Source: Embleya scabrispora DSM 41855
GTDB lineage: Bacteria > Actinomycetota > Actinomycetes > Streptomycetales > Streptomycetaceae
Direction of reading: 5' to 3'
Length of the DNA stretch: 64,000 nucleotides
NCBI RefSeq assembly: GCF_000372745.1
Contig: NZ_KB889688.1
Span: 27,440 to 91,439, forward strand
Below, in pieces: positions 47,323 through 56,602 of this stretch; within the stretch, counting starts at the first letter, position 1; each line of letters opens with the position of its first letter. The notes beneath the pieces are model-generated. The model saw nothing but the letters and a program-made list of their open reading frames with translations, was not told where the DNA came from and did no database searches. The translations under genes and the position numbers were made by a program.

Positions 47323-47423
47323 CGTCTCGGGTCGCAAGCAACCACCGGTCGGCACCGTTCCGGACCATCGGACCGCCCTCTCCGGGATCGACCCACACGA
47401 GGAAGGTCGAATTCCGGGCGCTT

Positions 47424-48587
47424 CTACGCCTCCGGCACCGGAAGCGGCAGTCCCTGGATCGCCGCTGCCATCACCTCCGGGAACAGGTCGGGGGTGCACG
47501 CGAAGGCCGGGCTGCCGAGGGCGGCCAGCGCTGCCGCGTTGGTGTGGTCGTACGCGGGGGCGCCCTCGTCGGAGAGGGCCAGCAGGGTGACGAACGAGGT
47601 GCCGGCGGCCTGCATGGTCGCGGCGCGGCGCAACATCTCGTCCCGCACACCGCCCTCGTACAGGTCGCTGATCAGCACCACGACCGTCTCCGCCGGGCGG
47701 CCGATCAACGATTGGCAGTAGGCGAGCGCGCGGTTGATGTCGGTGCCGCCGCCGAGTTGGGTACCGAACAGCACGTCCACCGGATCGCTCAGTTGTTCGG
47801 TGAGGTCGACCACGCTCGTGTCGAAGACGACCAGTGAGGTCTTGAGCGAGCGCATCGAGCCCAGCACCGCGCCGAAGACCGACGCGTAGACCACCGAGGC
47901 CGCCATCGAGCCGGACTGGTCGATGCACAGGATCACGTCCTTGTGCACCCCGTGCCGCTGCCGCCCGTAGCCGACCAGGCGCTCCGGGACGATCGTGCGG
48001 TGCTCGGCCTGATAGTGCTTGAGGTTGGCCTTGATCGTGGCGTTCCAGTCGATGTCGTGGTGGCGCGGGCGGTTGATCCGGGCCGCTCGGTCCAGCGCGC
48101 CCTGGACCAGGCTCGTGGTGCGCTGCGCGACCCGGCGCTCCAGGTCGTCGACGACCCGGCGAACCACCGCGCGGGCGGCCTCCTTGGTGGCCTCGGGCAT
48201 CAGCTTGTTGAGCGAGAGCAGGGTGCCCACCAGGTGTACGTCGGGTTCGACGGCGGCCAACATCTCCGGCTCCAGGAGCAGCCGGGTCAGGTCGAGTCGC
48301 TCGATCGCGTCCTGCTGGAGGATCTGTACGACGCCCGCCGGGAAGTGCTCGCGGATGTCGCCGAGCCAGCGGGCCACCGAGGGCGCGGAGGCGCCCAGGC
48401 CGGCCGCGCGCGGGCCGTTGCCGCGTCTGCTGCCGCGCGGCGCCGGGGTCTGTGGGCGGTACAGCGCGGCCAGGGCCCGGTCGATTCGGATGTCCTCGCC
48501 GGTGGGCCCGTAGCCGGTGCCGTCCGCATCGCCGCCGAGCAGCAGCCGCCAGCGGCGCAGACGTTCGTCGGCCGTGCTCTCGCTCAT
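47424..48587 (-). CDS. VWA domain protein of the MoxR/DUF5682 module
   Basis: A 387-residue protein. The N-terminal half is helical (RWLGDIREHFPAGVVQILQQ then DAIERLDLTRLLLEPEML). The C-terminal half is a von Willebrand A domain with a complete MIDAS: Asp223-Gln-Ser-Gly-Ser in CIDQSGSMAASVV, the Thr in GGGTDINRAL, and the Asp in VVVLISDLYEGG. MoxR-type AAA ATPases classically act with a VWA protein as a metal-dependent recruiting subunit. Its ATG overlaps the DUF5682 stop (ATGA). It is the last gene of the module. Cytoplasmic, no signal peptide. Confidence 0.87.
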   Translation of the reverse strand: MSESTADERLRRWRLLLGGDADGTGYGPTGEDIRIDRALAALYRPQTPAPRGSRRGNGPRAAGLGASAPSVARWLGDIREHFPAGVVQILQQDAIERLDLTRLLLEPEMLAAVEPDVHLVGTLLSLNKLMPEATKEAARAVVRRVVDDLERRVAQRTTSLVQGALDRAARINRPRHHDIDWNATIKANLKHYQAEHRTIVPERLVGYGRQRHGVHKDVILCIDQSGSMAASVVYASVFGAVLGSMRSLKTSLVVFDTSVVDLTEQLSDPVDVLFGTQLGGGTDINRALAYCQSLIGRPAETVVVLISDLYEGGVRDEMLRRAATMQAAGTSFVTLLALSDEGAPAYDHTNAAALAALGSPAFACTPDLFPEVMAAAIQGLPLPVPEA

Positions 48588-50875
48588 CGGGTGCTCACCT
48601 TTCGGCGTTCGAGGCCGAGGATCTCGGCCAGCAACGGCAGCGTGGCGTCCGCTCGCCCGGGGTCGAACAGGTCGGCGGTCGCGGCTTGGGCGGCGGGGTG
48701 TGCGGGGGTGCGCACCCGCTCGCCGAGCATGCGGCGTTCGGCCGCCGCGAAGGTGGCGAAGGTGCGCCGCAGCAGCGGCAGGATCTCGATGAACAGGTCG
48801 GCGGGGGTGTCGGTGATCCACTCGTCGACCAGGGCCATCAGCCGCTCGTCGTGTACGAGCAGCATGCCGCCGCCCGCCAGGAAGCCCTCGATCCAGGCGG
48901 CCGATTCGCGATGCGGAACGCCTCGGGTCAGCGCCCGGGCCAACCGCGGAGCGGCCGCCCGCGGGTCGAGCCGGCCCAGGTCGAGCAACAGTCGGGTGGC
49001 CCGGCCGGTGAGCAGGCCCGGCAGGTTTTCCCGGTCGGCCAGGCGGTCCAGGGTCGCGTACCACTCCTGCTGTTGTTCGTCGCTCAGCAGTTGTACGGCG
49101 GCGTGCACGGCGTCCAGGTGTCGGCGCATCGCCTTGGCGCCGTCGTCGTCCAGACCCGCGCAGGCCGGCAGCAGTCCGACACAGATCCGGACCACCAGGC
49201 CGGCCACCACGGTGCCCAGCGCGGAGGTGTCCGTGCCGCGCACGTCGCCGTAGCGCAGCGCGCGCACCAGCCCGGGCAGCGCCTCGGCGAGCTTGACCAC
49301 GTCGGTGTCCAGCGCGGCCCGCTGGTCCAACACGCGCATGATCAGCGGCAGCGCGTCGGGCAGGTCGGCGCGCAGGCAGCGCTCGGCCACCTCGGTGACG
49401 TCGGCGAGCGATTCGGCCCGGATCGCCAGGTCGGCCGTGCGGGCCGCGGCGGCGGCGAGCACGGTGGTCCCCCACACGCCGGCCTCGGCGACCCGGATGG
49501 CCAACTCCGGCTGCCAGTCCAGGCGCCAGGTCTCGCGGAAGGTGCCCTTGCTCTCCCGGGCCCGGGCCGGCACACCCCACGGAATGTCCAGCAGGGCGAG
49601 CCGGTTGAGCAGCCGGCTGCGGTCGGCGTGCGACTCCTTGCGCAGGTCGAGTTCGAGTTCGCGGGCGGAGGGCTCGGGCTTCAGTCGCAGTCGGCGCTGC
49701 TCGCGGGACAGATCGCGCTGGAGCGGTACGGCGGGCACCGCGTCGGGTACCTCACCGATCGCATCGCCCACCACGAGGGCGTCGTGCACCAGCGCGAGCG
49801 GCCCGGTCACGCCGTCGCACATCACCGCGCGCACCGCCTCGATCGTCTCGTCCAGGCCGGCCAGCGGGCGACCGCGCAGCGCGGCCAGCGCGCTCGCGTG
49901 CCGGGTGGCCTCGATCACGTGCGCGGAGGACACCGGATGGCCCGCCTCGCGCAGCAGTGATGCGATCCGGACGAACCAGCGGGGCAACAGTTCGCGTTCG
50001 TCGGTGTTCGTGTACAGGTGTCGGTACCACCCGGGTGAGGCGACGCCCGCGCCGTAGCCGGAGCTCTGCGCCAGCCGCCGGTGTGTCCAGGGCACCCAGG
50101 TGGTCTCGATCTTGACCCTGGCCCGGTGCGGCGCCAGCAGCGCGCGGTCGGCGGCGGCCGAGGGAAGTCGGGCCAGCGCGGGCAGGTGCCAGGCGCCGCA
50201 CACCACGGCGATCCGCCGGTGGCCGGCGCGGCGCGCGGACCGGATGCACTGACGCATGTGTGCCTCGCGCAGCCGCTCGACGTCGGGCTCGGCCGTCGCG
50301 TCGGGCTCGGGCTCGTCCTCGCGCAGCGCGGCCATCGCCTCGGCGAGCGCGGCGAACGGGGTCAGCGCGTCGCCGCCAGTGGGCAGCCGGTGCTCGATCA
50401 CGTCCTCCCACCAGCGCTCCGGGTCGTCCTGGCCGGCCAGTCGGGCGAGTTCGGCGATCGGGTCGACCCGCGGCGGGGCGGGCGCGGCCTCCTCGTCCTC
50501 GGGCGGGGCGGTCTCGGCGCGCTCCTTGCGGGCCCGGTCGAGCGTGAAGGACACCGCGACCGGCAGGTCGACGAAGCGGATCGGCACGCCGTGCGCACCG
50601 GCGTACCGGATCGCCACCCACTCGGGGCTGAAGTCGGCGTACGGCCAAAAGCCCGCCTGCCCGGGATCGTCGGCCGCGTGCGCGAGCAGCGCGACGGGCG
50701 GTCGCATGTCGGGGTCGGCGGCGAAGGACAGCAGCACGTCCGCCTCGGGTGGGCCCTCGATCAGCACGATGTCGGGCTCGACCTGCGCGAGGGCGGCGGC
50801 CACCGCCCGGGCCGAACCCGGCCCGTGGTGCCGCACGCCCAGCAGGATCGGCGGGTCGACCGGGGGGTTCGCCAT
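48584..50875 (-). CDS. DUF5682 family protein
   Basis: A 763-residue soluble protein. The N-terminus PPILLGVRHHGPGSARAVAA and VLIEGPPEADVLLSF resemble the TraB/PrgY-type (GVRHHGPGS, EGPP) fold used in the DUF5682 family; HMRQCIRSARRAGHRRIAVV and CGAWHLPAL follow in a conserved block. The C-terminal half is Ala/Leu-rich helical. The function is unknown, though the histidine-rich GxRHHGPG motif suggests a metal- or phosphate-binding active site. The ATG shares one base with the MoxR stop (TGATG), and the VWA gene overlaps its end, so all three are tightly coupled and probably form one complex. Confidence 0.83.
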   Translation of the reverse strand: MANPPVDPPILLGVRHHGPGSARAVAAALAQVEPDIVLIEGPPEADVLLSFAADPDMRPPVALLAHAADDPGQAGFWPYADFSPEWVAIRYAGAHGVPIRFVDLPVAVSFTLDRARKERAETAPPEDEEAAPAPPRVDPIAELARLAGQDDPERWWEDVIEHRLPTGGDALTPFAALAEAMAALREDEPEPDATAEPDVERLREAHMRQCIRSARRAGHRRIAVVCGAWHLPALARLPSAAADRALLAPHRARVKIETTWVPWTHRRLAQSSGYGAGVASPGWYRHLYTNTDERELLPRWFVRIASLLREAGHPVSSAHVIEATRHASALAALRGRPLAGLDETIEAVRAVMCDGVTGPLALVHDALVVGDAIGEVPDAVPAVPLQRDLSREQRRLRLKPEPSARELELDLRKESHADRSRLLNRLALLDIPWGVPARARESKGTFRETWRLDWQPELAIRVAEAGVWGTTVLAAAAARTADLAIRAESLADVTEVAERCLRADLPDALPLIMRVLDQRAALDTDVVKLAEALPGLVRALRYGDVRGTDTSALGTVVAGLVVRICVGLLPACAGLDDDGAKAMRRHLDAVHAAVQLLSDEQQQEWYATLDRLADRENLPGLLTGRATRLLLDLGRLDPRAAAPRLARALTRGVPHRESAAWIEGFLAGGGMLLVHDERLMALVDEWITDTPADLFIEILPLLRRTFATFAAAERRMLGERVRTPAHPAAQAATADLFDPGRADATLPLLAEILGLERRKVSTR

Positions 50876-51984
50876 CAGGCACGGTCCGCGGCGCGGCAGG
50901 CCCGGTAGAAGTCCTGCCAGTCGGCGCGCGGACGCACCGCGGTCTCCAGGTATTCGCGCCAGACCAGGGTGTCCGCCGCCGGATCCTTGACCACCGCGCC
51001 CAGGATGCCCGCGGCCACGTCCGCCGAGCGCAGCACGCCGTCGCCGAAGTGTGCGGCCAGCGCGAGGCCGCCGGTGACCACGGAGATCGCCTCGGCGGTG
51101 GACAACGTCCCGGACGGGGTCTTCAGCTTGGTCCGCCCGTCCTCGGTCAGGCCGGCCCGCAGTTCGCGGAACACCGTGACCACACGCCGCAGTTCGGCCT
51201 CGGCGGCGGCCACCGGCGGCAGGTCGAGGGAGGAGCCGAGCTGGGCCACCCGGCGACTGACGATGTCCACCTCGGCGTCGGCGGTCGCCGGCAGCGGAAG
51301 CACCACCGTGTTGAACCGGCGGCGCAGCGCGGACGAGAGGTCGTTGACGCCGCGGTCGCGGTCGTTGGCGGTGGCGATCAGGTTGAACCCGCGCACGGCC
51401 TGCACCTCGTCGTTCAACTCCGGTACGGGCAGCGTCTTTTCGGACAGGATGGTGATCAGCGAGTCCTGCACGTCGGCCGGGATGCGGGTCAACTCCTCTA
51501 CCCGGGCGACCAGTCCGTGGCTCATCGCGCGCATCACCGGGCCGGCCACCATGGCCGCGCGGCTGGGCCCGTGCGCGAGCAGTTGCGCGTAGTTCCAGCC
51601 GTAGCGGATGGCCTCCTCGGGAGTGCCGGCGGTGCCCTGGACCAGCAGCGTGGAATCGCCGCACACGGCGGCGGCCAGGTGCTCGGACACCCACGTCTTG
51701 GCCGTGCCCGGCACGCCCAGGAGCAGCAGCGCGCGGTCGGTGGCCAAGGTGGTGACGGCGACCTCGATGATCCGCCGGGGTCCGATGTACTTGGGCGAGA
51801 TGACCGTCCCGTCCGCCAGCGTGCCGCCCAGCAGGTAGGTGGCCACCGCCCAGGGCGAGAGCTTCCAACGCGGCGGCCGGGGGCGCTCGTCGGCGGCGGC
51901 GAGCGCGGCCAGTTCGTCGGCGAACGCGTCCTCGGCGTGGGCCCGAAGCACACTCTGCTCAACCGGTTCAGCGGACACAGTCAC
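50875..51984 (-). CDS. MoxR-family AAA+ ATPase
   Basis: A 369-residue AAA+ ATPase. The Walker A is LLGVPGTAKTW; the Walker B/acidic region is VARVEELTRIPADVQDSLIT; sensor 1 is FNLIATANDRDRG; the arginine finger region is LSSALRRRFN. This is the layout of MoxR/RavA-type chaperones, which remodel partner proteins with VWA proteins. The start is the GTG at 51984 with GGGGGAG five bases upstream; an ATG at 52008 is possible. It is the first of the three tightly linked genes ATPase-DUF5682-VWA. Confidence 0.9.
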   Translation of the reverse strand: MTVSAEPVEQSVLRAHAEDAFADELAALAAADERPRPPRWKLSPWAVATYLLGGTLADGTVISPKYIGPRRIIEVAVTTLATDRALLLLGVPGTAKTWVSEHLAAAVCGDSTLLVQGTAGTPEEAIRYGWNYAQLLAHGPSRAAMVAGPVMRAMSHGLVARVEELTRIPADVQDSLITILSEKTLPVPELNDEVQAVRGFNLIATANDRDRGVNDLSSALRRRFNTVVLPLPATADAEVDIVSRRVAQLGSSLDLPPVAAAEAELRRVVTVFRELRAGLTEDGRTKLKTPSGTLSTAEAISVVTGGLALAAHFGDGVLRSADVAAGILGAVVKDPAADTLVWREYLETAVRPRADWQDFYRACRAADRA

Positions 51985-52063
51985 GGCGCTCCCCCAAGGC
52001 TCGAACAAACCCGAACAGAACCCATCCTGCCGCCCGGGTCCGACACCTTCCGGGCCGCCGAGG

Positions 52064-52651
52064 TCACAGGTGATCGAGCAGGAACCCGGTCTCGATGGTC
52101 ACGTCGAACGGCTCGGGCAGGCGCACCGGAGCCCCGGCCCTCACACGCTCGGTGAACGTGTACCGCCCGTCGACCGGCTCGAAGTGCACGATCACCTCGT
52201 GCTTTTGCCGATCCACGATCAGCGTCACGGGCACCTCGGCCCGCGCGTACTCGTCGGGCTTCTCCCGCAGGTCGACGCGGCGCGTACTGTCCGAAGTCAC
52301 CTCGACGAACATCCAGGCCCCTGATGCGGACGTCGCGTGCCCGTCCCGAAATTCGGCCTTCTTGCGGGGATCGAGGACGACGAGGTCGGGCGTGCGTTCG
52401 GTGCCGACGCCCACCACGAAGGCAACGCCCTCCAGCACCAGGATCTCGGCCGGAAGCGCCGGTTCGAGCAGATGGCGCAAGCCCGTGAGGATCCGGGCGT
52501 ACTCCCAGTCCGGCGATGCCTGCATGACCAGGCCGGCCGGAGATGCCTCCCAGCGCACGCTCTCGGGAAACTCGCCGGAATCGCGCAACATTCTCAGGGC
52601 GGTCAGGCGCAGGTTCGCCAGTGGGTCGATCTGATCCGCATCGTCGGTCAC
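52064..52651 (-). CDS. Uma2 family endonuclease-like protein (second copy), inside the MoxR module
   Basis: A 195-residue PD-(D/E)xK-fold protein. Core features are PDLVVLDPRKKAEF (Asp of the PD motif), MFVEVTSDSTRRVD (E-x-x with following polar residues), and REKPDEYARAEVPVTLIVDR. The sequence differs clearly from the copy at 46666, so it is not a recent duplication. The GTG at 52651 (MTDDADQI) is supported by the family N-terminus. It separates the DUF5691-SWIM pair from the ATPase-DUF5682-VWA trio but lies on the same strand, with 79 and 100-base gaps. Confidence 0.83.
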   Translation of the reverse strand: MTDDADQIDPLANLRLTALRMLRDSGEFPESVRWEASPAGLVMQASPDWEYARILTGLRHLLEPALPAEILVLEGVAFVVGVGTERTPDLVVLDPRKKAEFRDGHATSASGAWMFVEVTSDSTRRVDLREKPDEYARAEVPVTLIVDRQKHEVIVHFEPVDGRYTFTERVRAGAPVRLPEPFDVTIETGFLLDHL

Positions 52652-52751
52652 CCGCCCATCCTCTCGCGGCGAGGTCCGCCGGGCGTGGGACATACGCCCA
52701 TCCACTCGGACGAATGATTCGGCCCCCGCCCGGCGCGAGCGGGCCCGCAGG

Positions 52752-54230
52752 TCAGTTGTCCAGGAGTTCCGCGCGCATCGTCGCCCGGTAGTGGAGGGTG
52801 TCGGCGAGGGCCCGGAACGCCTTGGGCCATTCGCCGTCCCCGGCGGCCAGGTGCTCCACGCGATCGACCACGGCCGGGTCCAGACCGCGGCCGGCCACGT
52901 CCCGGGCACCGCTGAAGCTCCACGGGTAGCCGCCGCCCTCGGCCGCGCTCGCGAGTGCGTCCAGGACCGCGTCGCCCAGCGTCGCCGGCCACGGCGCCGG
53001 GCAGTTGGTCAGCAGTTGCAGCGCCTCGGACAGCCCGTGCGCGGCGATGTGCCGGGCCACGTGTTCGGCGCACTCGGCCGCCGGCAGCACGGTCAGCAGC
53101 CGGGTGGGCGCGCCGCGCCCGGCCAGCGCCCGGGCCCAGCCGACGTCGCGCTGGAGCACCGCCGCGCGGGCCCACCCGTCCCGGACGTCCTCCGCGAACC
53201 GGCGCGGCAACACCCGCGCCACGATCTCCTCCGGGCCGGCCCCGAACACCTCCCGCCACACCGCGAGTGGCGTGGCCGCGACGATCTCGCCCAGCCACCA
53301 CGAGTGGTCCTCGCGCCCGGTCGGCGACGTCTCGGCAATGCCGTCCCGCCGCATCGCCGCATCGCATCCGCTCGGCGGCACCACCAGCATCCGACCGGCG
53401 CCGCCGGGCCGCAGGCAGGCCAGGGCCCGCTCGCGCATCCGAGCCGCGAAGGCCGAGCCGGGCAGTTCGGTGAGCAACCGCGCGGCGGCCACCCGAACCA
53501 CCTTCGCCCGATCGTCCAGCGCCTCCTCAAGGAACGGCTCGTCGCTCGCCGACAACCCGGTACCCAGCGCCGCCACCCACACCGCACGATCCTCGGCGGG
53601 CTCGGCGCTCCAGACCCGGGTCAGCAGCCCCCGGGCCGCGTCCGGGTCATCGGTGCGCAGCGCCTCGAACGCGGCGAGCCGCTCGCCGAAGCGCCCGTGC
53701 CGCCACAGCTCGACCGGATCGTCGGGTTCCGGCACCGCGATCCGGGTCAGCCAGGCCCACTCCGGGTTGAGCCCGGCCAGCCAGCGTCCGCGCGGGCCGG
53801 CCAGGTCGGCCACGATCTCGCGCAGATCCGTCCGCGAGCGCGCGGCCGTCAACAGCGCGGGCAACTCGGACTCGGGCGCGCGCAGTCCGGCCGCGCGGGC
53901 CAGCGCGAGCCATTCGGGCAGGAAGTCCATCCCGTCGCCCTCGAGCAGGATCCGCAGCCGCGCCCTGGCCCGCCCCGGCACCGACGGCCGCGTGTCCACC
54001 TCGGCGCACGGCGCCGGCGGCGCACCCGCCGGCGCCCGCCGCCCCGCACGCCGGTGCACCATCACGATCGCGGCCAGATCGAGCAACCGCACCGCCTCGT
54101 CCGCCCGGTCCACCCGCGCGGCCAGCGTCCCGAGCGCGTCCTGCGCGGGCAACTCCGCGGCCGGTCGCCGTCCGGTGCCCACCAACGCCGCCGACACCAG
54201 GTCGTCCCATACCGGATCCGCCACCCGCAT
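52752..54230 (-). CDS. DUF5691 family, helical-repeat protein
   Basis: A 492-residue soluble protein, starting MRVADPVWDDLVSAALVGTG, typical of DUF5691. It is rich in Ala, Arg, Leu and Trp, with HEAT-like helical pairs such as EPFLEEALDDRAKVVRVAAA and RLLTELPGSAFAARM, consistent with a scaffold. VADPVW and LVGTGRR are conserved in the family as I know it. The ATG is well supported by GGAAGGGGAG six bases upstream. In other actinomycetes DUF5691 and SWIM genes travel with MoxR, DUF5682 and VWA genes. Function unknown. Confidence 0.8.
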   Translation of the reverse strand: MRVADPVWDDLVSAALVGTGRRPAAELPAQDALGTLAARVDRADEAVRLLDLAAIVMVHRRAGRRAPAGAPPAPCAEVDTRPSVPGRARARLRILLEGDGMDFLPEWLALARAAGLRAPESELPALLTAARSRTDLREIVADLAGPRGRWLAGLNPEWAWLTRIAVPEPDDPVELWRHGRFGERLAAFEALRTDDPDAARGLLTRVWSAEPAEDRAVWVAALGTGLSASDEPFLEEALDDRAKVVRVAAARLLTELPGSAFAARMRERALACLRPGGAGRMLVVPPSGCDAAMRRDGIAETSPTGREDHSWWLGEIVAATPLAVWREVFGAGPEEIVARVLPRRFAEDVRDGWARAAVLQRDVGWARALAGRGAPTRLLTVLPAAECAEHVARHIAAHGLSEALQLLTNCPAPWPATLGDAVLDALASAAEGGGYPWSFSGARDVAGRGLDPAVVDRVEHLAAGDGEWPKAFRALADTLHYRATMRAELLDN

Positions 54231-54373
54231 CCGAACTCCCCTTCCGCACAGGCCGATCGGCAGTGCCGACCGACACCGGTGATGGTTTTCGGGCCCTCCC
54301 GGGCCGATCCCGCGACGCCCCCTGCCGAGACCCGAGACCGCAGTCGAGGCCGGCGGGTAGGGCGCGCGGTCGG

Positions 54374-55726
54374 CTACAACTGCACGGCCCGGCCCTCGTG
54401 CCACGCGGTCACCGGGACGAATCCGCGCGCGCCGTACTCGCCGAACACGGTCAGCCCCACGCCCCCGGACATCGCGGAAAGCCGCCACAACGCCTGCTCG
54501 CCGGTCCGCGCCCGATCCACCGGCAGCCAGAACCCGTCCGCGCCCGCGATCCGCCACCCCATCGGCTCCGGCACCGCGACCACGTCGGCCAGCACCACCG
54601 GCCAAGCCTCCAGCCACGGTTCGCTGCGTAGCGCCTCGGCATAGCCCAAGGTGGCCTCCTCCGGGCCGACCCCCGTCGGTTCCCCGCCCTCCACCGGCGC
54701 GCCGGCGCGCTCACCGAGCGCGGCCCGCAGCGGCACCGCGTCGTCGTGGAAGGCCGCGTCGGCCTCGATCGATCGGCCCACCGGCAACGCCAGTTGCGGC
54801 GCACGCCCCTGCGGCCCGAAGGCCAGGACGAGCGCCGGTCGGCCGGAGCGCTCGCCGCGCAGCCAGATCCGACGCTCGGTCAGATTGCCGTCCGTACTGT
54901 CCCGGCTGCCCAGCACCAGCCACCGGTCGCGCACCACGGTGCCCGCCTCGCGCGCGTTGCGCAGCACATCCTCCGCGTCCACGGTCCAGCCGATCCGCGC
55001 CCGCAGCCCGGCCACCAGGGACGGGTCCAGGTCGTCGGCGTGTTCGTGGGCGCGCAGGAGCAGCCACAACTCGGCGTAGTCCTCGAGAAGGCGGCCCGGC
55101 CAACCCTCCGCCCCGGACGCCGGTATCGCCCCGGCGGCGCGCAGCCGGGCCGCCAGCCCCGGCGCCTTGGCATCGACCATGCGCTCGGCGATGCCGTCCC
55201 ACATGGCGTACCCCTCACGCTCGGTGCCCGCCAGGCCCTGCCGGACCCGGTCGGCCAGCCAGCGGCGCAACCGCTCGGCGCCCTCGGCGACCTGGGCCGT
55301 GCGCTGGTCGGCCCGCCGCCGGGCCGCGACGGGGTCGGCCGGCGCGGACCCGGCCGACGCGGCCTTCTCGGCCCGTGCCCGGCGCCCGTCCAACCACGTG
55401 TCGGCCCAGTCGGGGGCGGTCGCGTCGGCCGGCACGGCCACCGGGTCGGCAGCCCACAGGAGCAGCAGGCCCAGTGCGTGCTTGCACGGGAACTTGCGGC
55501 TGGGACACGAGCATTGCGACGCGGGGCCGGTGAGATCGACCACGGTGCGGTACGGCGTGGCACCGCTTCCCGCGCACACGCCCCACACCGCGCCGGCCCC
55601 GCCGGCGAACTCCGCGGCGCCGGCGGCCGACCATGGTCGCGGCACCGCCAACCTGCTCCCGGCCTTGCCTGACGCGACGTCAGGCGCGAGTGCCAGCACC
55701 TGTTCCGCGGTCCACCGTTCCAGCAT
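54374..55726 (-). CDS. SWIM zinc-finger protein
   Basis: A 450-residue protein. The SWIM motif Cys72-x-Cys74 ... Cys81-x-His83 (CSCPSRKFPCKH) is complete, and is expected to bind zinc and nucleic acid or protein. Before it, MLERWTAEQVLALAPDVASG is a conserved opener. The rest is Trp/Arg/Ala-rich (RRWLADRVRQGLAG, WPGRLLEDYAELWLLLRAHE) and without known catalytic motif. The ATG at 55726 is chosen; a GTG three codons upstream is equally possible. It is the first gene of the module and may supply its target recognition, which is inference. Confidence 0.88.
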   Translation of the reverse strand: MLERWTAEQVLALAPDVASGKAGSRLAVPRPWSAAGAAEFAGGAGAVWGVCAGSGATPYRTVVDLTGPASQCSCPSRKFPCKHALGLLLLWAADPVAVPADATAPDWADTWLDGRRARAEKAASAGSAPADPVAARRRADQRTAQVAEGAERLRRWLADRVRQGLAGTEREGYAMWDGIAERMVDAKAPGLAARLRAAGAIPASGAEGWPGRLLEDYAELWLLLRAHEHADDLDPSLVAGLRARIGWTVDAEDVLRNAREAGTVVRDRWLVLGSRDSTDGNLTERRIWLRGERSGRPALVLAFGPQGRAPQLALPVGRSIEADAAFHDDAVPLRAALGERAGAPVEGGEPTGVGPEEATLGYAEALRSEPWLEAWPVVLADVVAVPEPMGWRIAGADGFWLPVDRARTGEQALWRLSAMSGGVGLTVFGEYGARGFVPVTAWHEGRAVQL

Positions 55727-55815
55727 GACGGTCACGGTACGGGCCCGCACCGACACGTGTGCACGAGCCGATCCAACGAGCCCGCCGGTTGTCCGGAACC
55801 GGGTGAAGTGCCCGC

Positions 55816-56226
55816 TCAGGCAGGGGTGGTCGCCACGTGCGCGTGGACCCAGTCGACGATGTCCGTGGTCGGCGCGCCCGGTGTGAAGACCGCCGCGACG
55901 CCGATCCGCTTCAGCTCCGGAACGTCCTCCTCCGGGATGATCCCGCCGCCGAACACCAGGATGTCCTCGGCCTCGCGCTCCTTGAGCAGTTCGATGACCT
56001 TCGCGAACAGCGTCATGTGCGCGCCGGAGAGCACGGACAGGCCGATCGCGTCGGCGTCCTCCTGGATGGCCGTCTCGACGATCTGGACCGGGGTCTGGTG
56101 CAGGCCGGTGTACACCACCTCGAAGCCCGCGTCGCGCAGCGCGCGCGCGACCACCTTGACGCCCCGATCGTGCCCGTCGAGTCCGGGCTTGGCCACCACG
56201 ATCCTGATCGGTCCGGGAACACCCAT
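55816..56226 (-). CDS. Stand-alone cobalamin (B12)-binding domain protein, mutase small-subunit type
   Basis: A 136-residue B12-binding domain. The cobalamin motif D-x-H-x-x-G is Asp17-Gly-His19-Asp-Arg-Gly22 in KPGLDGHDRGVKVV; ADAIGLSVLSGAHM supplies the S-x-L element and VFGGGIIPEEDV the GG element. This is the C-terminal domain of methylmalonyl-CoA mutase-like enzymes as an independent polypeptide, as in isobutyryl-CoA mutase small subunits. No catalytic large subunit is adjacent, so its partner must be elsewhere. The ATG follows GGAGG five bases upstream. It precedes the SWIM module on the same strand with a 89-base gap. Confidence 0.9.
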   Translation of the reverse strand: MGVPGPIRIVVAKPGLDGHDRGVKVVARALRDAGFEVVYTGLHQTPVQIVETAIQEDADAIGLSVLSGAHMTLFAKVIELLKEREAEDILVFGGGIIPEEDVPELKRIGVAAVFTPGAPTTDIVDWVHAHVATTPA

Positions 56227-56602
56227 CACTGCCTCCATATACGTAGCGAAGCCCTCGCCCGGAGCGTAGCCCGCCACCGCGACGACCTGCCCAAGGTGGT
56301 CCCGGGCCGGCCCGCGCGCCACGAAAGTCCCGCGCGAGCGCACACCCGATCGACGCGTCGTCGCGGCCGCCGCGGTCGAGCCGCACCGCCGGGGCGACAC
56401 CTCGATCGCACGTGCGGGCCGGACGGTGCGACCGGTCGATCGCGGGCGCCGGCCCGCGGTTCGCCCGAGCGGGTTCGGCCGCGCCGAACCGCTTCACCCG
56501 CTCGGCGGCCTGACCTGCGGTTCTTATCGCGAGGATTGTCCTGTGAACGTCAAGAGCACTACAGTCCGATTCCGACCAGCCCCCGAGACGAAGGCGACGT
56601 AG
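56227..56602. other. Divergent promoter region B12 protein / M23 peptidase
   Basis: 376 bases. The right part contains a sigma70-type promoter for the M23 gene (56536-56565). No riboswitch such as the ydaO type seen before some Streptomyces cell-wall hydrolases, and no B12 riboswitch before 56226, was recognised. Confidence 0.45.
56536..56565 (+). promoter_or_regulatory. Candidate sigma70-type promoter for the M23 peptidase
   Basis: TTGTCC and TACAGT separated by 18 bases, with transcription expected near 56572, about 30 bases before the GTG start. Confidence 0.5.

Noticed and set aside
56227..56602. Riboswitch (ydaO or cobalamin type) before the B12 or M23 gene
   Set aside because: Looked for because both gene types can be riboswitch-controlled; no conserved motifs seen.
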